A stretch of DNA of 64,000 nt from NCBI GenBank assembly GCA_024637315.1, contig JAGXFH010000052.1, positions 124,001 through 188,000 of the forward strand, read 5' to 3'. Below, one piece after another: positions 8,505-18,549 of the stretch (positions within the stretch are counted from its first letter, which is position 1; every line of letters begins with the position of its first letter). The translations under genes were made by a program, and so were the position numbers. This stretch comes from Brevirhabdus sp. (GTDB taxonomy: Bacteria; Pseudomonadota; Alphaproteobacteria; Rhodobacterales; Rhodobacteraceae). A model generated the notes under the pieces. The model did not search any database, had not been told where the DNA came from, and worked only from the letters and a program-made list of their open reading frames with translations.

Positions 8505-9401
8505 TCAATCCGACTGCAAGAACGGAAGGAACGCGTCGATTACCGCTTTTGGGTTTTCCTCCATCACGAAGTGACCGCTTTCACAGCTTACATCCGTAAC
8601 TTCCGTCGCCCAGTTGCGCCACACCTGCGCCGGATTGCCCGACTGCGCGGGAAATCCGCCCTTGGCCCACAGAAAATGCAATGGCGCCCTGATTTTGCGC
8701 CCTGCGGCCCGGTCTTCTTCGTCGAGCCTTCGGTCGGTCGTCGCGCCGGCCCGGTAATCGGCGCACATCGCGGCGATCCTGAGCGGGTCGGCTGCCTGGG
8801 CGCGGTAGCTGGCCAGCGCGGCGGCGGGAAAGACCGACAGTGATTTTCCCAGCGTCCAGGCGGCGAGCGTCCAGTCCAGATAGGCGATCGGGTCGGCGTT
8901 GATCATCCGTTCGGGCAACGGGCTGGGTTGCGCGAGAAAGGTCCAGTGATAGGCTTTCAACGCAAGCTCGGCGTTCCATGCCGCCCAGAAATCCCCGGTC
9001 GGAACGATCTCGATGATTCCAAGTTTGGTCACCCGTTCGGGCGCATCCAGCGCCAGCCGGTAGGCGACCCGCCCGCCCCGGTCATGTCCCAGGACATGCG
9101 CCGATTTCAGACCGAGATGCGTCAGCATAGCCACGATATCACCGGCCATCCGACGCTTGGAATAGACCGAATGTTCCAGGTCATCCTGCGGCGCGCCGCT
9201 GTCGCCATAGCCGCGCAGGTCCGGGATGATAACTTGAAAATGCCGGGCGAAATCCGCCGCCACACCTGCCCAGCACATATGGTTCTGCGGATAGCCGTGC
9301 AACAGGACAAGCGGTTGTCCCGACCCGCCAAGATGCGCGGAAATCTCCACGCCGTCGCCCGGGACCCGGACCTTCTCGAACCCCTCGATATCGGACGTCA
9401 T
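8505..9401 (-). CDS. Alpha/beta hydrolase, haloacetate dehalogenase-like
   Basis: A 298-residue alpha/beta hydrolase. It has HGYPQNH, the oxyanion region; DLRGYGDSGAP; YSKRRMAGD; the nucleophile Asp in GHDRGGRVAYR; a Tyr-His-Trp segment near residue 155; and a late histidine in SGHFVMEE. This set is that of the fluoroacetate/haloacetate dehalogenase group, which hydrolyses the carbon-halogen bond. Epoxide hydrolases share the scaffold, so the substrate is uncertain. It is one of the genes that separate truB from rpsO. Confidence 0.8.
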   Translation of the reverse strand: MTSDIEGFEKVRVPGDGVEISAHLGGSGQPLVLLHGYPQNHMCWAGVAADFARHFQVIIPDLRGYGDSGAPQDDLEHSVYSKRRMAGDIVAMLTHLGLKSAHVLGHDRGGRVAYRLALDAPERVTKLGIIEIVPTGDFWAAWNAELALKAYHWTFLAQPSPLPERMINADPIAYLDWTLAAWTLGKSLSVFPAAALASYRAQAADPLRIAAMCADYRAGATTDRRLDEEDRAAGRKIRAPLHFLWAKGGFPAQSGNPAQVWRNWATEVTDVSCESGHFVMEENPKAVIDAFLPFLQSD

Positions 9402-9536
9402 CGCGCGCTCCCTTTGATCCGTGCCGCCAGTGGGTAAATGTTAAAGGGCATTTGGAGAGAATTGTTAATACTTACCGCGATGTTGCCAGGATGTTCCGTG
9501 CTATGACCGCTTGGGGAATTGGGGAAGGGTGCGGCC

Positions 9537-10274
9537 ATGCTCTATGCGTTGTTGATACTGAGTTTGATACCGGCGGTGCTTTTGCCGGACTTCCTTACAG
9601 AGCGGGACGACGGCACGGATCGGGGCGACCATCCGGAGGAGCCGCTTGATGTGCCGGCAAACCTGCTCGACGACCTGCCCGAGCCAGTGGAAGAAGTGCT
9701 GAGTCCGCTCGACGAAGATGACCTTTCCGGCGATCCGGGCGATGACGAGCTGGCGCTGCTCCCGATCTACGAGGATGATGTGCCCGAACCCGAAGTCACG
9801 GTCCTCGATCCGGTGATCGAGGATGATCAGCCCTCGACCGCGCCACCCGGCGATCCAATCGAGGTCCGGGAACCCGTCATCGAAGACGACACCGATCAGG
9901 GCCATGCCGATCCCGATCCCGACGACGTCCTGCCGCCGGTGATCGAGGATGATGTCGCCTCGGACGCTGCAGGACAAGAGCCGTTGCCGCCGGTGCACGA
10001 GATCGAGGCCTCAGAGCACGGGGCCTGGCTGGATGCCAGCGATCTGGCATCCGGCAGCTATGCCGAGATTTCCGGCTTCGAGGTCGGGACGGATGTCTTG
10101 CACATCACTTTCGATCCGGACCACGATCTGCCCGATCTCGACGTGACGCTCCGCGCCTCGGAAGATGGCGAAGACAGCGAGATCCTGATAGGCGGCACCC
10201 TGGTCGCCGTTCTGCTCGACGCGGCGGATGTGCCGGTCGAGGATATCATCGTGACGATCCAGCGGCTTCACTGA
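9537..10274 (+). CDS. Highly acidic repeat protein with N-terminal membrane/signal segment
   Basis: A 245-residue protein, unrecognised as a whole. Residues 1-18 are hydrophobic (MLYALLILSLIPAVLLP). The middle (about 20-150) is extremely Asp/Glu-rich and carries recurring P-V-I-E-D-D units with YEDD and DEDD variants. The last ~85 residues (ISGFEVGTDVLHITFDP onwards) resemble the beta-rich tail found in RTX-like calcium-binding proteins of Rhodobacteraceae. I chose ATG 9537 over a TTG at 9519. It overlaps the convergent DUF1643 gene by 7 bases. A surface or calcium-binding role is only a guess. Confidence 0.6.
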   Translation: MLYALLILSLIPAVLLPDFLTERDDGTDRGDHPEEPLDVPANLLDDLPEPVEEVLSPLDEDDLSGDPGDDELALLPIYEDDVPEPEVTVLDPVIEDDQPSTAPPGDPIEVREPVIEDDTDQGHADPDPDDVLPPVIEDDVASDAAGQEPLPPVHEIEASEHGAWLDASDLASGSYAEISGFEVGTDVLHITFDPDHDLPDLDVTLRASEDGEDSEILIGGTLVAVLLDAADVPVEDIIVTIQRLH

Positions 10275-10780
10275 TGCGGCCAGGGCACCGGCTGTTGCTG
10301 ATAGCCGATATAGAGCGGGTGTTTGGGATGCCCGGCCCGGGTCAGCCCCAGGCTGTAGAGCGGCGTCTCGGCGTTGCGCAACAGCGCCTCGACCGCCGCC
10401 CCCCGGTCCAGATGCGCGCCGTGCGTGCCCCAGGCGCAGACCACCTGGTCGGCCCACGCCACCGCTGCAAGGATCGCCCGGTCATTCCGGGGACCGACCG
10501 GATCGGACGCCGCCCGCATCGCCCGCGGATCGGTATCGCGCCAGGCGAAGATGTTGGTCACCTGAAACGCCCCGAAGCCCAGCGCCCGTGCCCGCCTTTC
10601 GCAGCGCTCGACCGTCGGATCGTTCTGCATCTCGGTCGCGGTCGAGGGGTTCAGCATGATGAATGTCGCCTTCGGCCCGGCCGCATCCCATGTCCGCGTC
10701 AGGCTGTAACGATACCGCTCGCAGTCGGAATATTCCGCGACGCTGGCCGCATCGCCCTTTTGATGGCGTCGAACGATCAT
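10268..10780 (-). CDS. DUF1643 family protein
   Basis: 170 residues matching DUF1643: YRYSLTRTWD, FIMLNPSTATEMQNDPTVERC, FQVTNIFAWRDTDP and the late VCAWGTHG. The conserved Asn-Pro-Ser/Thr and Cys-Trp-Gly motifs suggest an enzyme, but no reaction is established. It is on the truB strand 46 bases downstream of truB and may be the tail of that operon. Confidence 0.85.
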   Translation of the reverse strand: MIVRRHQKGDAASVAEYSDCERYRYSLTRTWDAAGPKATFIMLNPSTATEMQNDPTVERCERRARALGFGAFQVTNIFAWRDTDPRAMRAASDPVGPRNDRAILAAVAWADQVVCAWGTHGAHLDRGAAVEALLRNAETPLYSLGLTRAGHPKHPLYIGYQQQPVPWPHQ

Positions 10781-10826
10781 GTCCGGGTTCTGCCAAGCCG
10801 ACGCCGCGCGCGCAAGCCTGCCGGGT

Positions 10827-11732
10827 TCAATGATTGAACACGCGGCTGGGATGCAACTCGCCGGCCTTGTAGATCCCTATGGCCACTGCCTTGCCATCGA
10901 GCGACGCCCAGGCCTCGTCGCCGTATTCGGCGTCCGAGGTCAGCACCATCCCGGCATTGCCATGCCTGAGCCGCGCAGCACCTTCGGCGCTGCAACGCAA
11001 TTCCGGCAGGTCGGCCAGGCCGGTTTCAACGGGCAGCAGCCAGTCATCCAGTTCCGGCGATTTCGCCTTGCTCTGCAAGTCCTCCATCGTGATCCCGTCT
11101 TCGGCCTCGAACGGCCCCGACCAGGTCCGGCGCAATGCCACGACATGCGCGTGACATCCCAGAGCGGCGCCAAGGTCGCGGGCGATGGATCTGACGTAGC
11201 CGCCCTTGCCGCAGACCATCTGCAACTCTGCAAGGTCGGGATCGGGCCGCGCGGCCAGATCGAGGCTTTCGACCCAAAGCGGTCGTGCGGCCAGGTCCAG
11301 ATCCTCGCCGTCGCGGGCCAGCTTGTAGGCCCGCTCGCCGCCCACCTTGACGGCGGAAAACTGCGGCGGCACCTGCATGATCTCTCCGACAAAGGCTGTC
11401 AGAGCCGCCCGAACCTGGTCATCCTCGGGTCGCAGGTCGCTTTCGGCAATCACCTCGCCCTCGGCGTCGTCGGTATTCGTCGCCTGGCCGAACCGCACGG
11501 TGAATCGGTAGGCTTTCATCGCATCGGTGACATAGGGGACGGTCTTGGTGGCCTCGCCCAAGGCGACGGCCAGAACCCCGGTCGCCTCTGGATCCAGCGT
11601 GCCGGCATGGCCGGCCTTGTTGGCGTCAAACGCCCATTTCACCTTGTTCACCACGGCGGCGGAACTGATCCCGGCGGGCTTGTCGACCACCAGCCAGCCG
11701 GAAACATCGCGGCCCTTCTTGCGACGCGCCAT
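10827..11732 (-). CDS. truB: tRNA pseudouridine(55) synthase
   Basis: A 301-residue TruB. It has [21 protein letters not shown] at the N-terminus and the catalytic Asp in [22 protein letters not shown], followed by RFTVRFG and the [15 protein letters not shown] motif. It makes pseudouridine 55 in the T-loop of tRNAs. Its start codon shares one base with the rbfA stop, so the two are co-translated in the rbfA-truB order. The normal next gene, rpsO, is displaced. Confidence 0.96.
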   Translation of the reverse strand: MARRKKGRDVSGWLVVDKPAGISSAAVVNKVKWAFDANKAGHAGTLDPEATGVLAVALGEATKTVPYVTDAMKAYRFTVRFGQATNTDDAEGEVIAESDLRPEDDQVRAALTAFVGEIMQVPPQFSAVKVGGERAYKLARDGEDLDLAARPLWVESLDLAARPDPDLAELQMVCGKGGYVRSIARDLGAALGCHAHVVALRRTWSGPFEAEDGITMEDLQSKAKSPELDDWLLPVETGLADLPELRCSAEGAARLRHGNAGMVLTSDAEYGDEAWASLDGKAVAIGIYKAGELHPSRVFNH

Positions 11733-12139
11733 TACTCTTCCTCGGGCCTGTCCAGATCGCGCCGGACATCCTCCTGTTCGAACAGACGCCGGGTGTCGTC
11801 GAGCCGGTCGAAGGTCTCATCAATGGCGAACTTGATCTCGGGCGAGAATTTCAGCGTCACTTCTTTCGAGACGGCGCGCCGCAGCTCGTTGCGGTTACGG
11901 CGCAAAGCCGCCAGTGCCTCGTCGCGCCCGCGCCCGCCCAAGGGCAGCACATAGGCGGTGGCGATCCGCAGATCGGGAGAGATGCGAACCTCGCCGACCG
12001 TGATCGACATCCGGTTCAGGTCTGGGTCGTGGATCTCGCCCCGGATCAGCACATCCGACAGGGTGCGCCGGATCAATTCGCCCACCCGCAGCTGCCGCTG
12101 CGACGGACCGCGGCTTTCATGTTGCATGTTCTTTGCCAT
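11732..12139 (-). CDS. rbfA: Ribosome-binding factor A
   Basis: A 135-residue RbfA with [43 protein letters not shown] and [26 protein letters not shown]. It assists 30S maturation at low temperature. ATG 12139 is the chosen start; an ATG at 12127 would remove four residues. It is divergent from dapB with 97 bases between them. Confidence 0.95.
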   Translation of the reverse strand: MAKNMQHESRGPSQRQLRVGELIRRTLSDVLIRGEIHDPDLNRMSITVGEVRISPDLRIATAYVLPLGGRGRDEALAALRRNRNELRRAVSKEVTLKFSPEIKFAIDETFDRLDDTRRLFEQEDVRRDLDRPEEE

Positions 12140-12236
12140 GGCCGCCCAGATAAGCCCGAATCCCCGGCGCTGCAACAGGGCTTTGCCTAAGCCGCCGCAA
12201 GCGGCTAAACCGGGCCGAAGCGACAAGGAGCGAAAC

Positions 12237-13046
12237 ATGAGCGAATTACCGGGCATCGTTGTCACCGGCGCGTCGGGCCGGATGGGCCAGATGCTGATCC
12301 AGACCGTAAGGGCCTCGGACAAGGTTCGGCTGGTCGGCGCGGTGGAACGGCCGGGCCATGACTGGATCGGCCAGGATGTCGGCTCCGCGATGGGCGGGGC
12401 GGCGGCCGGACTGTCTGTCACCGACGACGCGCTGGAGGTTTTCGCCAAGGCCCAGGCCATCCTCGATTTCACCGCACCGGCGGCAACGGTCGAGTTCGCC
12501 GCCCTGGCCGCGCAGGCCCGCGCGGTGCATGTGATCGGCACGACCGGGTTGTCTGACGCCGACCTGAAAAAGCTCAACGCCGCCTCGCATCACGCCGTGA
12601 TCATCCGCGCCGGCAACATGAGCCTCGGCGTCAACCTGCTGGTGAAGCTTGCGAAACTGACGGCCGCCGCACTGGACGAGGATTTCGACATCGAGATCGT
12701 CGAGGCGCATCACAACCGCAAGGTCGATGCGCCCTCGGGCACCGCGTTGATGCTTGGCGAAGCGGCGGCCGAGGGTCGCGGCGTGTCGTTGCGGGATGTG
12801 TCGGATCGTGGCCGCGATGGCTTGACCGGCGCCCGCAAGCGCGGCGATATCGGCTTTGTGTCGATCCGTGGCGGCGACATCGTGGGCGAGCACGACGTGG
12901 TCTTCGCGGCAGCGGGCGAACGCGTGATCCTGCGCCATATCGCCACCGATCGCAGCCTGTTTGCCAAGGGCGCGCTTCGCGCGGCGCTTTGGGGGCAGGA
13001 TCGGAAACCGGGCGAATACGACATGTTCGACGTTCTGGGCCTCTGA
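12237..13046 (+). CDS. dapB: 4-hydroxy-tetrahydrodipicolinate reductase
   Basis: 269 residues. The NAD(P)-binding loop is [14 protein letters not shown], the catalytic region [16 protein letters not shown], and the substrate-binding [22 protein letters not shown]. It catalyses the second step of the diaminopimelate-lysine branch. AAGGAG precedes the ATG at a good distance. A small hairpin at about 12189-12210 lies upstream. Confidence 0.97.
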   Translation: MSELPGIVVTGASGRMGQMLIQTVRASDKVRLVGAVERPGHDWIGQDVGSAMGGAAAGLSVTDDALEVFAKAQAILDFTAPAATVEFAALAAQARAVHVIGTTGLSDADLKKLNAASHHAVIIRAGNMSLGVNLLVKLAKLTAAALDEDFDIEIVEAHHNRKVDAPSGTALMLGEAAAEGRGVSLRDVSDRGRDGLTGARKRGDIGFVSIRGGDIVGEHDVVFAAAGERVILRHIATDRSLFAKGALRAALWGQDRKPGEYDMFDVLGL

Positions 13047-13107
13047 CTGATCCAGACCGGGTGCTGCGCCGTACAACCTGCACAACCCGGACATTCAGGG
13101 GGACAGG

Positions 13108-13470
13108 ATGAGACCGCTGCGCGCCATGACGATTGCGACCGTGTTGTTGGCCGGGGCCACCCCGGCAACAGCTTTTTCGCCGATCACAGAGGAATCAAAT
13201 TTCGTCACGATCGTCTCGGGCAAGGAACTGACCCGTTTTGGCATCCGTTTGAACGTCATGCCTGACGGCCTGATCAGCGGCCGAGCGTTCGGCAAGACCG
13301 TCTCGGGGGCCTGGCGGTGGACCGAAGGTTACTTTTGCCGCGATCTGTATTTCGGTGAAACCGATCTTGGCCCGAATTGTCAGGCCGTCAAGATCGACGG
13401 CGGCACGATCCGGTTCATTGCCGATGAAGGGGCGGGGGACCACGCTGATTTCGCCTTGAAACAGCGCTAG
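13108..13470 (+). CDS. Secreted protein of unknown function downstream of dapB
   Basis: 120 residues with a signal peptide (MRPLRAMTIATVLLAGATPATA) and a mature part of about 98 residues containing two cysteines, in GYFCRDLYFG and GPNCQAVKID, which could form a disulfide in the periplasm. I do not recognise a named domain. Proteins like this next to dapB are sometimes labelled dihydrodipicolinate reductase; the sequence shows no such domain. It overlaps the convergent DUF1674 gene by four bases. Confidence 0.7.
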   Translation: MRPLRAMTIATVLLAGATPATAFSPITEESNFVTIVSGKELTRFGIRLNVMPDGLISGRAFGKTVSGAWRWTEGYFCRDLYFGETDLGPNCQAVKIDGGTIRFIADEGAGDHADFALKQR

Positions 13471-13643
13471 AAATCGACCGCGATCCCTTTCTTTTCCCAG
13501 TCCCCGTAGCGCACCGGCTCTGGCCCCTTGCGGCCACCCAGTTCAAGTGGAAGCTCTGCCCTGGTCGCGGCCTTGCGCCTCTGCTCGGCTTCGGCCAGAG
13601 CGCGCTCTGCGGCGCCGGGAACGTCGGGTTGTGTGTCGGTCAT
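13467..13643 (-). CDS. DUF1674 protein (SDHAF4-like)
   Basis: A 58-residue protein whose C-terminus, GGRKGPEPVRYGDWEKKGIAVDF, carries the DUF1674 signature (GP-E-P-R-Y-G-D-W-E-x-K-G). The family is homologous to succinate dehydrogenase assembly factor 4, which protects flavinylated SdhA. The first half is a charged helix rich in Ala, Glu and Arg. It is divergent from rsmB; ATG at 13643 gives the usual family length. Confidence 0.9.
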   Translation of the reverse strand: MTDTQPDVPGAAERALAEAEQRRKAATRAELPLELGGRKGPEPVRYGDWEKKGIAVDF

Positions 13644-13720
13644 TTCGTCCGGTCCTTGTTCGTCCGATTGCAGTGATATAGGGCCTTTTCGTGCAGAACA
13701 ACCGCCGAGGATCCGCATCG

Positions 13721-14989
13721 ATGAGCATTCCGGGACAGGCCCCGCGTCAGGCAGCTTTGCGGCTGTTGACGGCGGTGACGGAAGATCGGGCCATGCTGTC
13801 CGAGCTTTTGCCGAAGGCGCTGGAGGGTCTTGCCGCGGAAGAGCGCGCCCGCGCCGCGCGACTGGCGATCACCTGCCTGCGCTGGATGGACCGTGCCGAC
13901 CGGATGATTGGCCCGTATCTGCGCCAGCGCCCGCCCGAAACCGTTCTCAACGCCCTGCGCCTCGGCACTGTCGAGCTTTGCGCCGACGGTGCGGCCAGCC
14001 ACGGTGTCGTCAATGCGATGGTCGCGCTGGTCAAGGCCGATCCGCATGCGGTTCGCATGGCCGGACTGGTGAATGCCGTGCTGCGCAAGGTCGCCGCCGA
14101 CGGGGCGGAGAAATGGCAAAAGCTGCCGGTTCCGCAACTGCCGAAGTGGCTGCGAAAGCAACTGGTTGCGGATTTCGGCAAGGCCACTGTGCTGGCCATC
14201 GAAACAGCCCATGCCGCCGGCCCGGCGCTGGACCTGACCGTCAAGCAGGATGCCGCAGGCTGGGCGCAAAGGCTGGGTGCCACGCTGCTGCCCACCGGGT
14301 CCGTTCGCCTTTACGGGCAGCAGCAGGTCACCACGATTCCGGGCTTTGCCGAGGGTGCCTGGTGGGTACAGGATGCCGCCGCCGCCCTGCCTGCCAAGGT
14401 GCTTGCGGCGGGGCCCGGCGAGCATGTTCTGGATCTTTGCGCAGCACCTGGCGGCAAGACGATGCAGCTTGCCGCCTTGGGTGCCGATGTCACCGCGCTG
14501 GACATTTCGGGCCCGCGGATGGCGCGGGTCGAAGAGAACCTGAAACGCACCGGCCTTGACGCGGAAATCGTCGTCACGGATGCCCTGCATTACGACCATG
14601 CGCCCTATGACGCGATCCTGCTTGACGCGCCCTGTTCGGCGACCGGCACGATCCGCCGCCACCCCGATCTGGTCCATGCCAAGGACGGGTCCGACTTTCC
14701 GGTGCTCTTCAAGCTGCAGGAGGCGATGATCGACAAGGCGCTGACGCTGCTGAAACCCGGCGGGCGGCTGGTCTATTCCACCTGCAGCCTGCTGATCGAC
14801 GAGGGCGAGGAACAGGTCCGTGACGCGCTTGTCCGCCATCCCGACCTGACCCTTGACCTTGAGGCGCTGAGACTGCCCGGCATCGATCCTGCGTGGATTT
14901 CCGAGACCGGTCTGCGGACGCGTCCGGATCATCTCGCCGATCTCGGCGGCATGGACGGGTTCTTCATCACGATGTTCCGCAAGCCCTGA
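13721..14989 (+). CDS. rsmB: 16S rRNA m5C methyltransferase, RsmB family
   Basis: About 422 residues: an N-terminal NusB-like helical domain (residues 1-130) and a Rossmann methyltransferase domain with LDLCAAPGGKTMQLAALGA, DAPCSATGTIRRHPDL (first cysteine) and YSTCSLLIDEGEEQV (catalytic cysteine). RsmB methylates C967 of 16S rRNA. I chose ATG 13721, which GCCGAGG precedes, over a GTG at 13691. From 14990 to 15188 there is a GC-rich hairpin-forming stretch but no gene. Confidence 0.9.
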   Translation: MSIPGQAPRQAALRLLTAVTEDRAMLSELLPKALEGLAAEERARAARLAITCLRWMDRADRMIGPYLRQRPPETVLNALRLGTVELCADGAASHGVVNAMVALVKADPHAVRMAGLVNAVLRKVAADGAEKWQKLPVPQLPKWLRKQLVADFGKATVLAIETAHAAGPALDLTVKQDAAGWAQRLGATLLPTGSVRLYGQQQVTTIPGFAEGAWWVQDAAAALPAKVLAAGPGEHVLDLCAAPGGKTMQLAALGADVTALDISGPRMARVEENLKRTGLDAEIVVTDALHYDHAPYDAILLDAPCSATGTIRRHPDLVHAKDGSDFPVLFKLQEAMIDKALTLLKPGGRLVYSTCSLLIDEGEEQVRDALVRHPDLTLDLEALRLPGIDPAWISETGLRTRPDHLADLGGMDGFFITMFRKP

Positions 14990-15188
14990 TCAGGCCAGAA
15001 CGCGCGCCCCGCCGGGGACGCCCAGGCGCGCGCATCGCAGCTCTTCCAAACCGTTCCGCCGCGCGTTTGCTTCGTCGGCTCCTGCCGTGCGTATGACCGT
15101 TGCGGAAAACGCCGTCGGGGTCGCAGATAGGGTCTGTGCGCATCCGGATTGGCTTTTCTTATGGGTCGCGCCGGATTATCTGGATGCG

Positions 15189-16256
15189 ATGCCAAAGACG
15201 CTGGAAGACATCTATGCCGAAAAGATTGCCGCGGGCGATCTGACCCGCGATCCGGCGCAGGAAGCCGTGCTGCCGATCCTGTGCGACATCCGGACCTGGC
15301 TGGAAGAGGCGCCCAAACGCGGCTTGCGCGGTCTGTTCGCCAAGGGGCCGCCGCCGCCGAAGGGGCTCTATCTCTGGGGCGGAGTCGGGCGCGGCAAGTC
15401 GATGCTGATGGACATGTTCGTCGAGGCGGTCGATGCGCCCAAACGCCGGGTGCATTTCCATGCCTTCATGCAGGAAATCCATGCCGGCATGCACGAGGCG
15501 CGCAAGAAAGGCGTCGATGACGCCCTGAAACCCGTGGCAGAGGCTGTCGCCGCCGATATCCGCCTGCTGGCCTTCGACGAGATGCAGATCACCGACATCA
15601 CCGACGCCATGATCGTCGGACGGCTCTTTCAGCGGCTTTTCGAAGTGGGGGTACTGGTCGTCACAACCTCGAACCGCCCGCCGGATGACCTTTACAAGGA
15701 TGGGCTGAACCGGGCGCTGTTCGTGCCCTTCATCGAGCTTCTGAAAGAGCGGATGGTCATCCACCACCTTGCCGCCGAAGCCGATTACCGGCAGGACAAG
15801 CTGGCCGGATCACAGACCTATTTCGCCCCCGCGAACGCCGCGGCGCGCGCCGCGGTGCAGGCGATCTGGGAGGATCTCGTGACCGCGCCGCCAGAGCCGC
15901 TGACGCTCAAGGTCAAGGGCCGCGACGTTGTCCTGCCGAAATTCAGCAACGGTGTCGCGCGGGTTCCGTTCTGGGACCTTTGCGGCAAACCGCTTGGCCC
16001 TGCCGACTACCTCGCCGTCGCCGAGGCGGTGCGGGTGCTGATCCTTGAAGACGTGCCGAACCTCAGCCGCTCGAACTACAACGAGGCCAAGCGGTTCGTC
16101 ATCCTGATCGACGCGCTTTATGAAGCGAAGGTCAGACTGATCGTCACCGCAGCCGACATTCCGGAACGGCTTTATGTCGAAGGTGAAGGCACGTTCGAGT
16201 TCGAGCGTACGGCAAGCCGCCTGCGCGAAATGCAGAGCGAAGACTGGGGCACGTAG
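15189..16256 (+). CDS. zapE: AFG1-family ATPase, cell division protein ZapE
   Basis: A 355-residue AFG1/ZapE P-loop ATPase. Walker A is GGVGRGKSML near residue 65, Walker B is LLAFDEMQITDITDA, and the sensor region is VTTSNRPPDDLYKDGL. In E. coli ZapE acts at the Z-ring under low oxygen or stress; mitochondrial relatives handle inner-membrane protein turnover. ATG 15189 (MPKTLEDIYAEKIA) is the natural start; a longer frame begins at 15087 without support. Confidence 0.9.
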   Translation: MPKTLEDIYAEKIAAGDLTRDPAQEAVLPILCDIRTWLEEAPKRGLRGLFAKGPPPPKGLYLWGGVGRGKSMLMDMFVEAVDAPKRRVHFHAFMQEIHAGMHEARKKGVDDALKPVAEAVAADIRLLAFDEMQITDITDAMIVGRLFQRLFEVGVLVVTTSNRPPDDLYKDGLNRALFVPFIELLKERMVIHHLAAEADYRQDKLAGSQTYFAPANAAARAAVQAIWEDLVTAPPEPLTLKVKGRDVVLPKFSNGVARVPFWDLCGKPLGPADYLAVAEAVRVLILEDVPNLSRSNYNEAKRFVILIDALYEAKVRLIVTAADIPERLYVEGEGTFEFERTASRLREMQSEDWGT

Positions 16257-16278
16257 GTCCGTCGCGGTTGCGGCGCTT

Positions 16279-17553
16279 TCAGCTGTTCTCGCGAAGGACG
16301 TTGCCCGCCAGATAAAGCGAGCCGCAGATCAGGATGAGGGCGCCCGGATCGGTGGCGACGATATCGTGAATTGCACCGACCACGGTGTCCGAGACGGTCG
16401 ATCTGATCCCCGCGGCCGTAGCGGCGGCATGGGTTTGTCCGGCACTCAGCGTATTCACCTCGCCGGGGATCGAGACCGCATGCAGGCTGGCTGCGACCCT
16501 GGCCAGCGGTCGCAGATAGCCGCCGATATCCTTGGTGTTCAGCATCCCGCAAATCAGATGCGTCGGACGCTCTGGCAAGCGTCCCAGCGCTTCGGCCAGC
16601 GCCTCGCCCGCCGCCGGATTATGCCCGCCGTCCAGCCAAAGCTCGGCCCGGCCTGCCGCCTCTACAAGCGATCCCTGCCGCAGCCGTTGCAGCCGGGCGG
16701 GCCAGAAGGCATCGGTTACGGCGGCGGCACATTCCGCCTCGCCGAATCGCAGGTGCCGCAGGGCGGCGATCGCGATCCCGGCATTCTGCACCTGATGCCG
16801 CCCGATCAGTGCGGGCAGGGGCAGGTCCAACAGCCCGGTTTCGTCCTGATAGACCAGGCGGCCGTTCTCTTCCGCGACATGCCAGTGCTGGCCCCAGGTC
16901 AACAGCGGCGCGTCCAGCCGCGCGGCCTTCGCCTCGATCACGTCCAGTGCCGCATCGTCTTGCGGACCGACGATGCAGGTCACGCCGCGCTTGAGGATCC
17001 CGGCTTTCTCGCCCGCGATCTCGGCAAGGGTTTCACCGAGATATTGCTGATGGTCCAGAGAGACCGGCGTGATGATCGTCAGCGCCGGGCGCTCGATCAC
17101 GTTGGTTGCGTCCAGCCGACCGCCCAGCCCGACCTCGAGCAGCGTGTAGTCGGCGGGCGAGCGGGCAAAGGCCAGCAGGGCGGCGCAGGTGGTGATCTCG
17201 AAATAGGTGATGCTTTCGCCGCTATTGGCCTGCTCGCATTCTTCCAGCAGCTCGGCCAGCGCCTGTTCCGTGATCAGTTCGCCGGCGATCCGGATGCGCT
17301 CGTGGAACCGCGCCAGATGCGGTGAGGTATAGGCGTGGACGGCTTTGCCGCCAGCCTCCAGCCCGGCGCGGATCATCGCCTGCACCGATCCCTTGCCATT
17401 TGTTCCGGCGACGTGAATGACCGGCGGCAGGCGCCGTTCGGGATGATCCAACGCCGCCAGCAATCGCCAGACGCGATCCAGCACCAGGTCGATGATCTTC
17501 GGATGCAGCGACATCAGCCGTTCAAGGATGATGTCAGAGTGTTGCGGCGTCAC
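16279..17553 (-). CDS. folC: Folylpolyglutamate synthase/dihydrofolate synthase
   Basis: About 424 residues of the Mur ligase-like FolC family. The P-loop is [12 protein letters not shown], followed by [26 protein letters not shown] and the C-terminal [14 protein letters not shown]. It adds glutamate to dihydropteroate and folates. The start is the GTG at 17553, which overlaps the accD stop as GTGA, the usual alphaproteobacterial accD-folC coupling; a much longer in-frame extension runs antisense-like through accD and is not real. Confidence 0.93.
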   Translation of the reverse strand: MTPQHSDIILERLMSLHPKIIDLVLDRVWRLLAALDHPERRLPPVIHVAGTNGKGSVQAMIRAGLEAGGKAVHAYTSPHLARFHERIRIAGELITEQALAELLEECEQANSGESITYFEITTCAALLAFARSPADYTLLEVGLGGRLDATNVIERPALTIITPVSLDHQQYLGETLAEIAGEKAGILKRGVTCIVGPQDDAALDVIEAKAARLDAPLLTWGQHWHVAEENGRLVYQDETGLLDLPLPALIGRHQVQNAGIAIAALRHLRFGEAECAAAVTDAFWPARLQRLRQGSLVEAAGRAELWLDGGHNPAAGEALAEALGRLPERPTHLICGMLNTKDIGGYLRPLARVAASLHAVSIPGEVNTLSAGQTHAAATAAGIRSTVSDTVVGAIHDIVATDPGALILICGSLYLAGNVLRENS

Positions 17554-18485
17554 TTCTCGGTGCCGGGCTTCGCGGGTTGCGGAGCGGGGGCTTGCGTGGC
17601 CCCCGCCGGCGCGGGCAGGTCGCCCTTCACCGCAGGCGGCTGGCCGGTCAACATGCGCAAGATGGTGATCAACTCGTCGCGCAGCTTCTTGCGATGGGTG
17701 ACGCGGTCCAGCATGCCGTGATCGAGCAGGTACTCGGCGCGCTGGAAGCCTTCGGGCAGCTTCTCGCGGATGGTCTGTTCGATCACCCGCGGCCCGGCAA
17801 AGCAGATCAGCGCGTTCGGTTCGGCGATATGCACGTCGCCAAGCATCGCGTAGGACGCGGTCACGCCGCCGGTCGTTGGATGCGTCAACACCACGATATA
17901 GGGCAGCCCGGCCTCTTTCAGCATCTCGACCGCCACGGTCGTGCGCGGCATCTGCATCAAGGACAGGATGCCTTCCTGCATCCGCGCGCCGCCGGCAGCC
18001 GAGAACAGCACCAGGGGCCGCTTCAGCTTCACCGCGCGTTCGGCGGCGGTGATGATCGCGTTGCCGACATACATCCCCATCGAGCCGCCCATGAACGAGA
18101 AATCCTGCCCCGCAGCCACGATCGGAGTGCGCCCGATCTCGCCCTCGGCGACCAGCATTGCCTCTTTCTCGCCGGTTTGCTTTTGCGCGGCCCTCATCCG
18201 GTCGGGATATTTCTTCTGGTCGCGGAAATGCAGCGGGTCGGAGATTGGCGCGGGAACTGCGACTTCGACGAAGACGCCGCCGTCGAAAAGATGCGCGAAC
18301 CGTTCTCGCGGGGTGATCGCCATGTGATGGTCGCAACTGGTGCAGACGTTCAGATTCTCCGACAATTCCCGGTGAAACAGCATCGTGCCGCATTCGGGGC
18401 ATTTCGACCACAGGTTCTCGGGCACTTCGCGGCGCGAAAACAGCGAATTGATCGTCGGGCGGACGTAGTTCGAAATCCAGTTCAT
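17550..18485 (-). CDS. accD: Acetyl-CoA carboxylase carboxyltransferase subunit beta
   Basis: 311 residues with the N-terminal zinc ribbon (Cys29, Cys32, Cys48, Cys51 in CPECG and CTSCDHH) and the crotonase-fold core, including [21 protein letters not shown] and [11 protein letters not shown]. With AccA it transfers the carboxyl group from biotin to acetyl-CoA. ATG 18485 gives the family start [15 protein letters not shown]. It is upstream of and coupled to folC. Confidence 0.96.
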   Translation of the reverse strand: MNWISNYVRPTINSLFSRREVPENLWSKCPECGTMLFHRELSENLNVCTSCDHHMAITPRERFAHLFDGGVFVEVAVPAPISDPLHFRDQKKYPDRMRAAQKQTGEKEAMLVAEGEIGRTPIVAAGQDFSFMGGSMGMYVGNAIITAAERAVKLKRPLVLFSAAGGARMQEGILSLMQMPRTTVAVEMLKEAGLPYIVVLTHPTTGGVTASYAMLGDVHIAEPNALICFAGPRVIEQTIREKLPEGFQRAEYLLDHGMLDRVTHRKKLRDELITILRMLTGQPPAVKGDLPAPAGATQAPAPQPAKPGTEK

Positions 18486-18549
18486 TGCGCGCTTCGGCCC
18501 CATTGGTCCCTGACGCACCTGAAATAAGCCGCCGGTCTCGGAATTGCAA

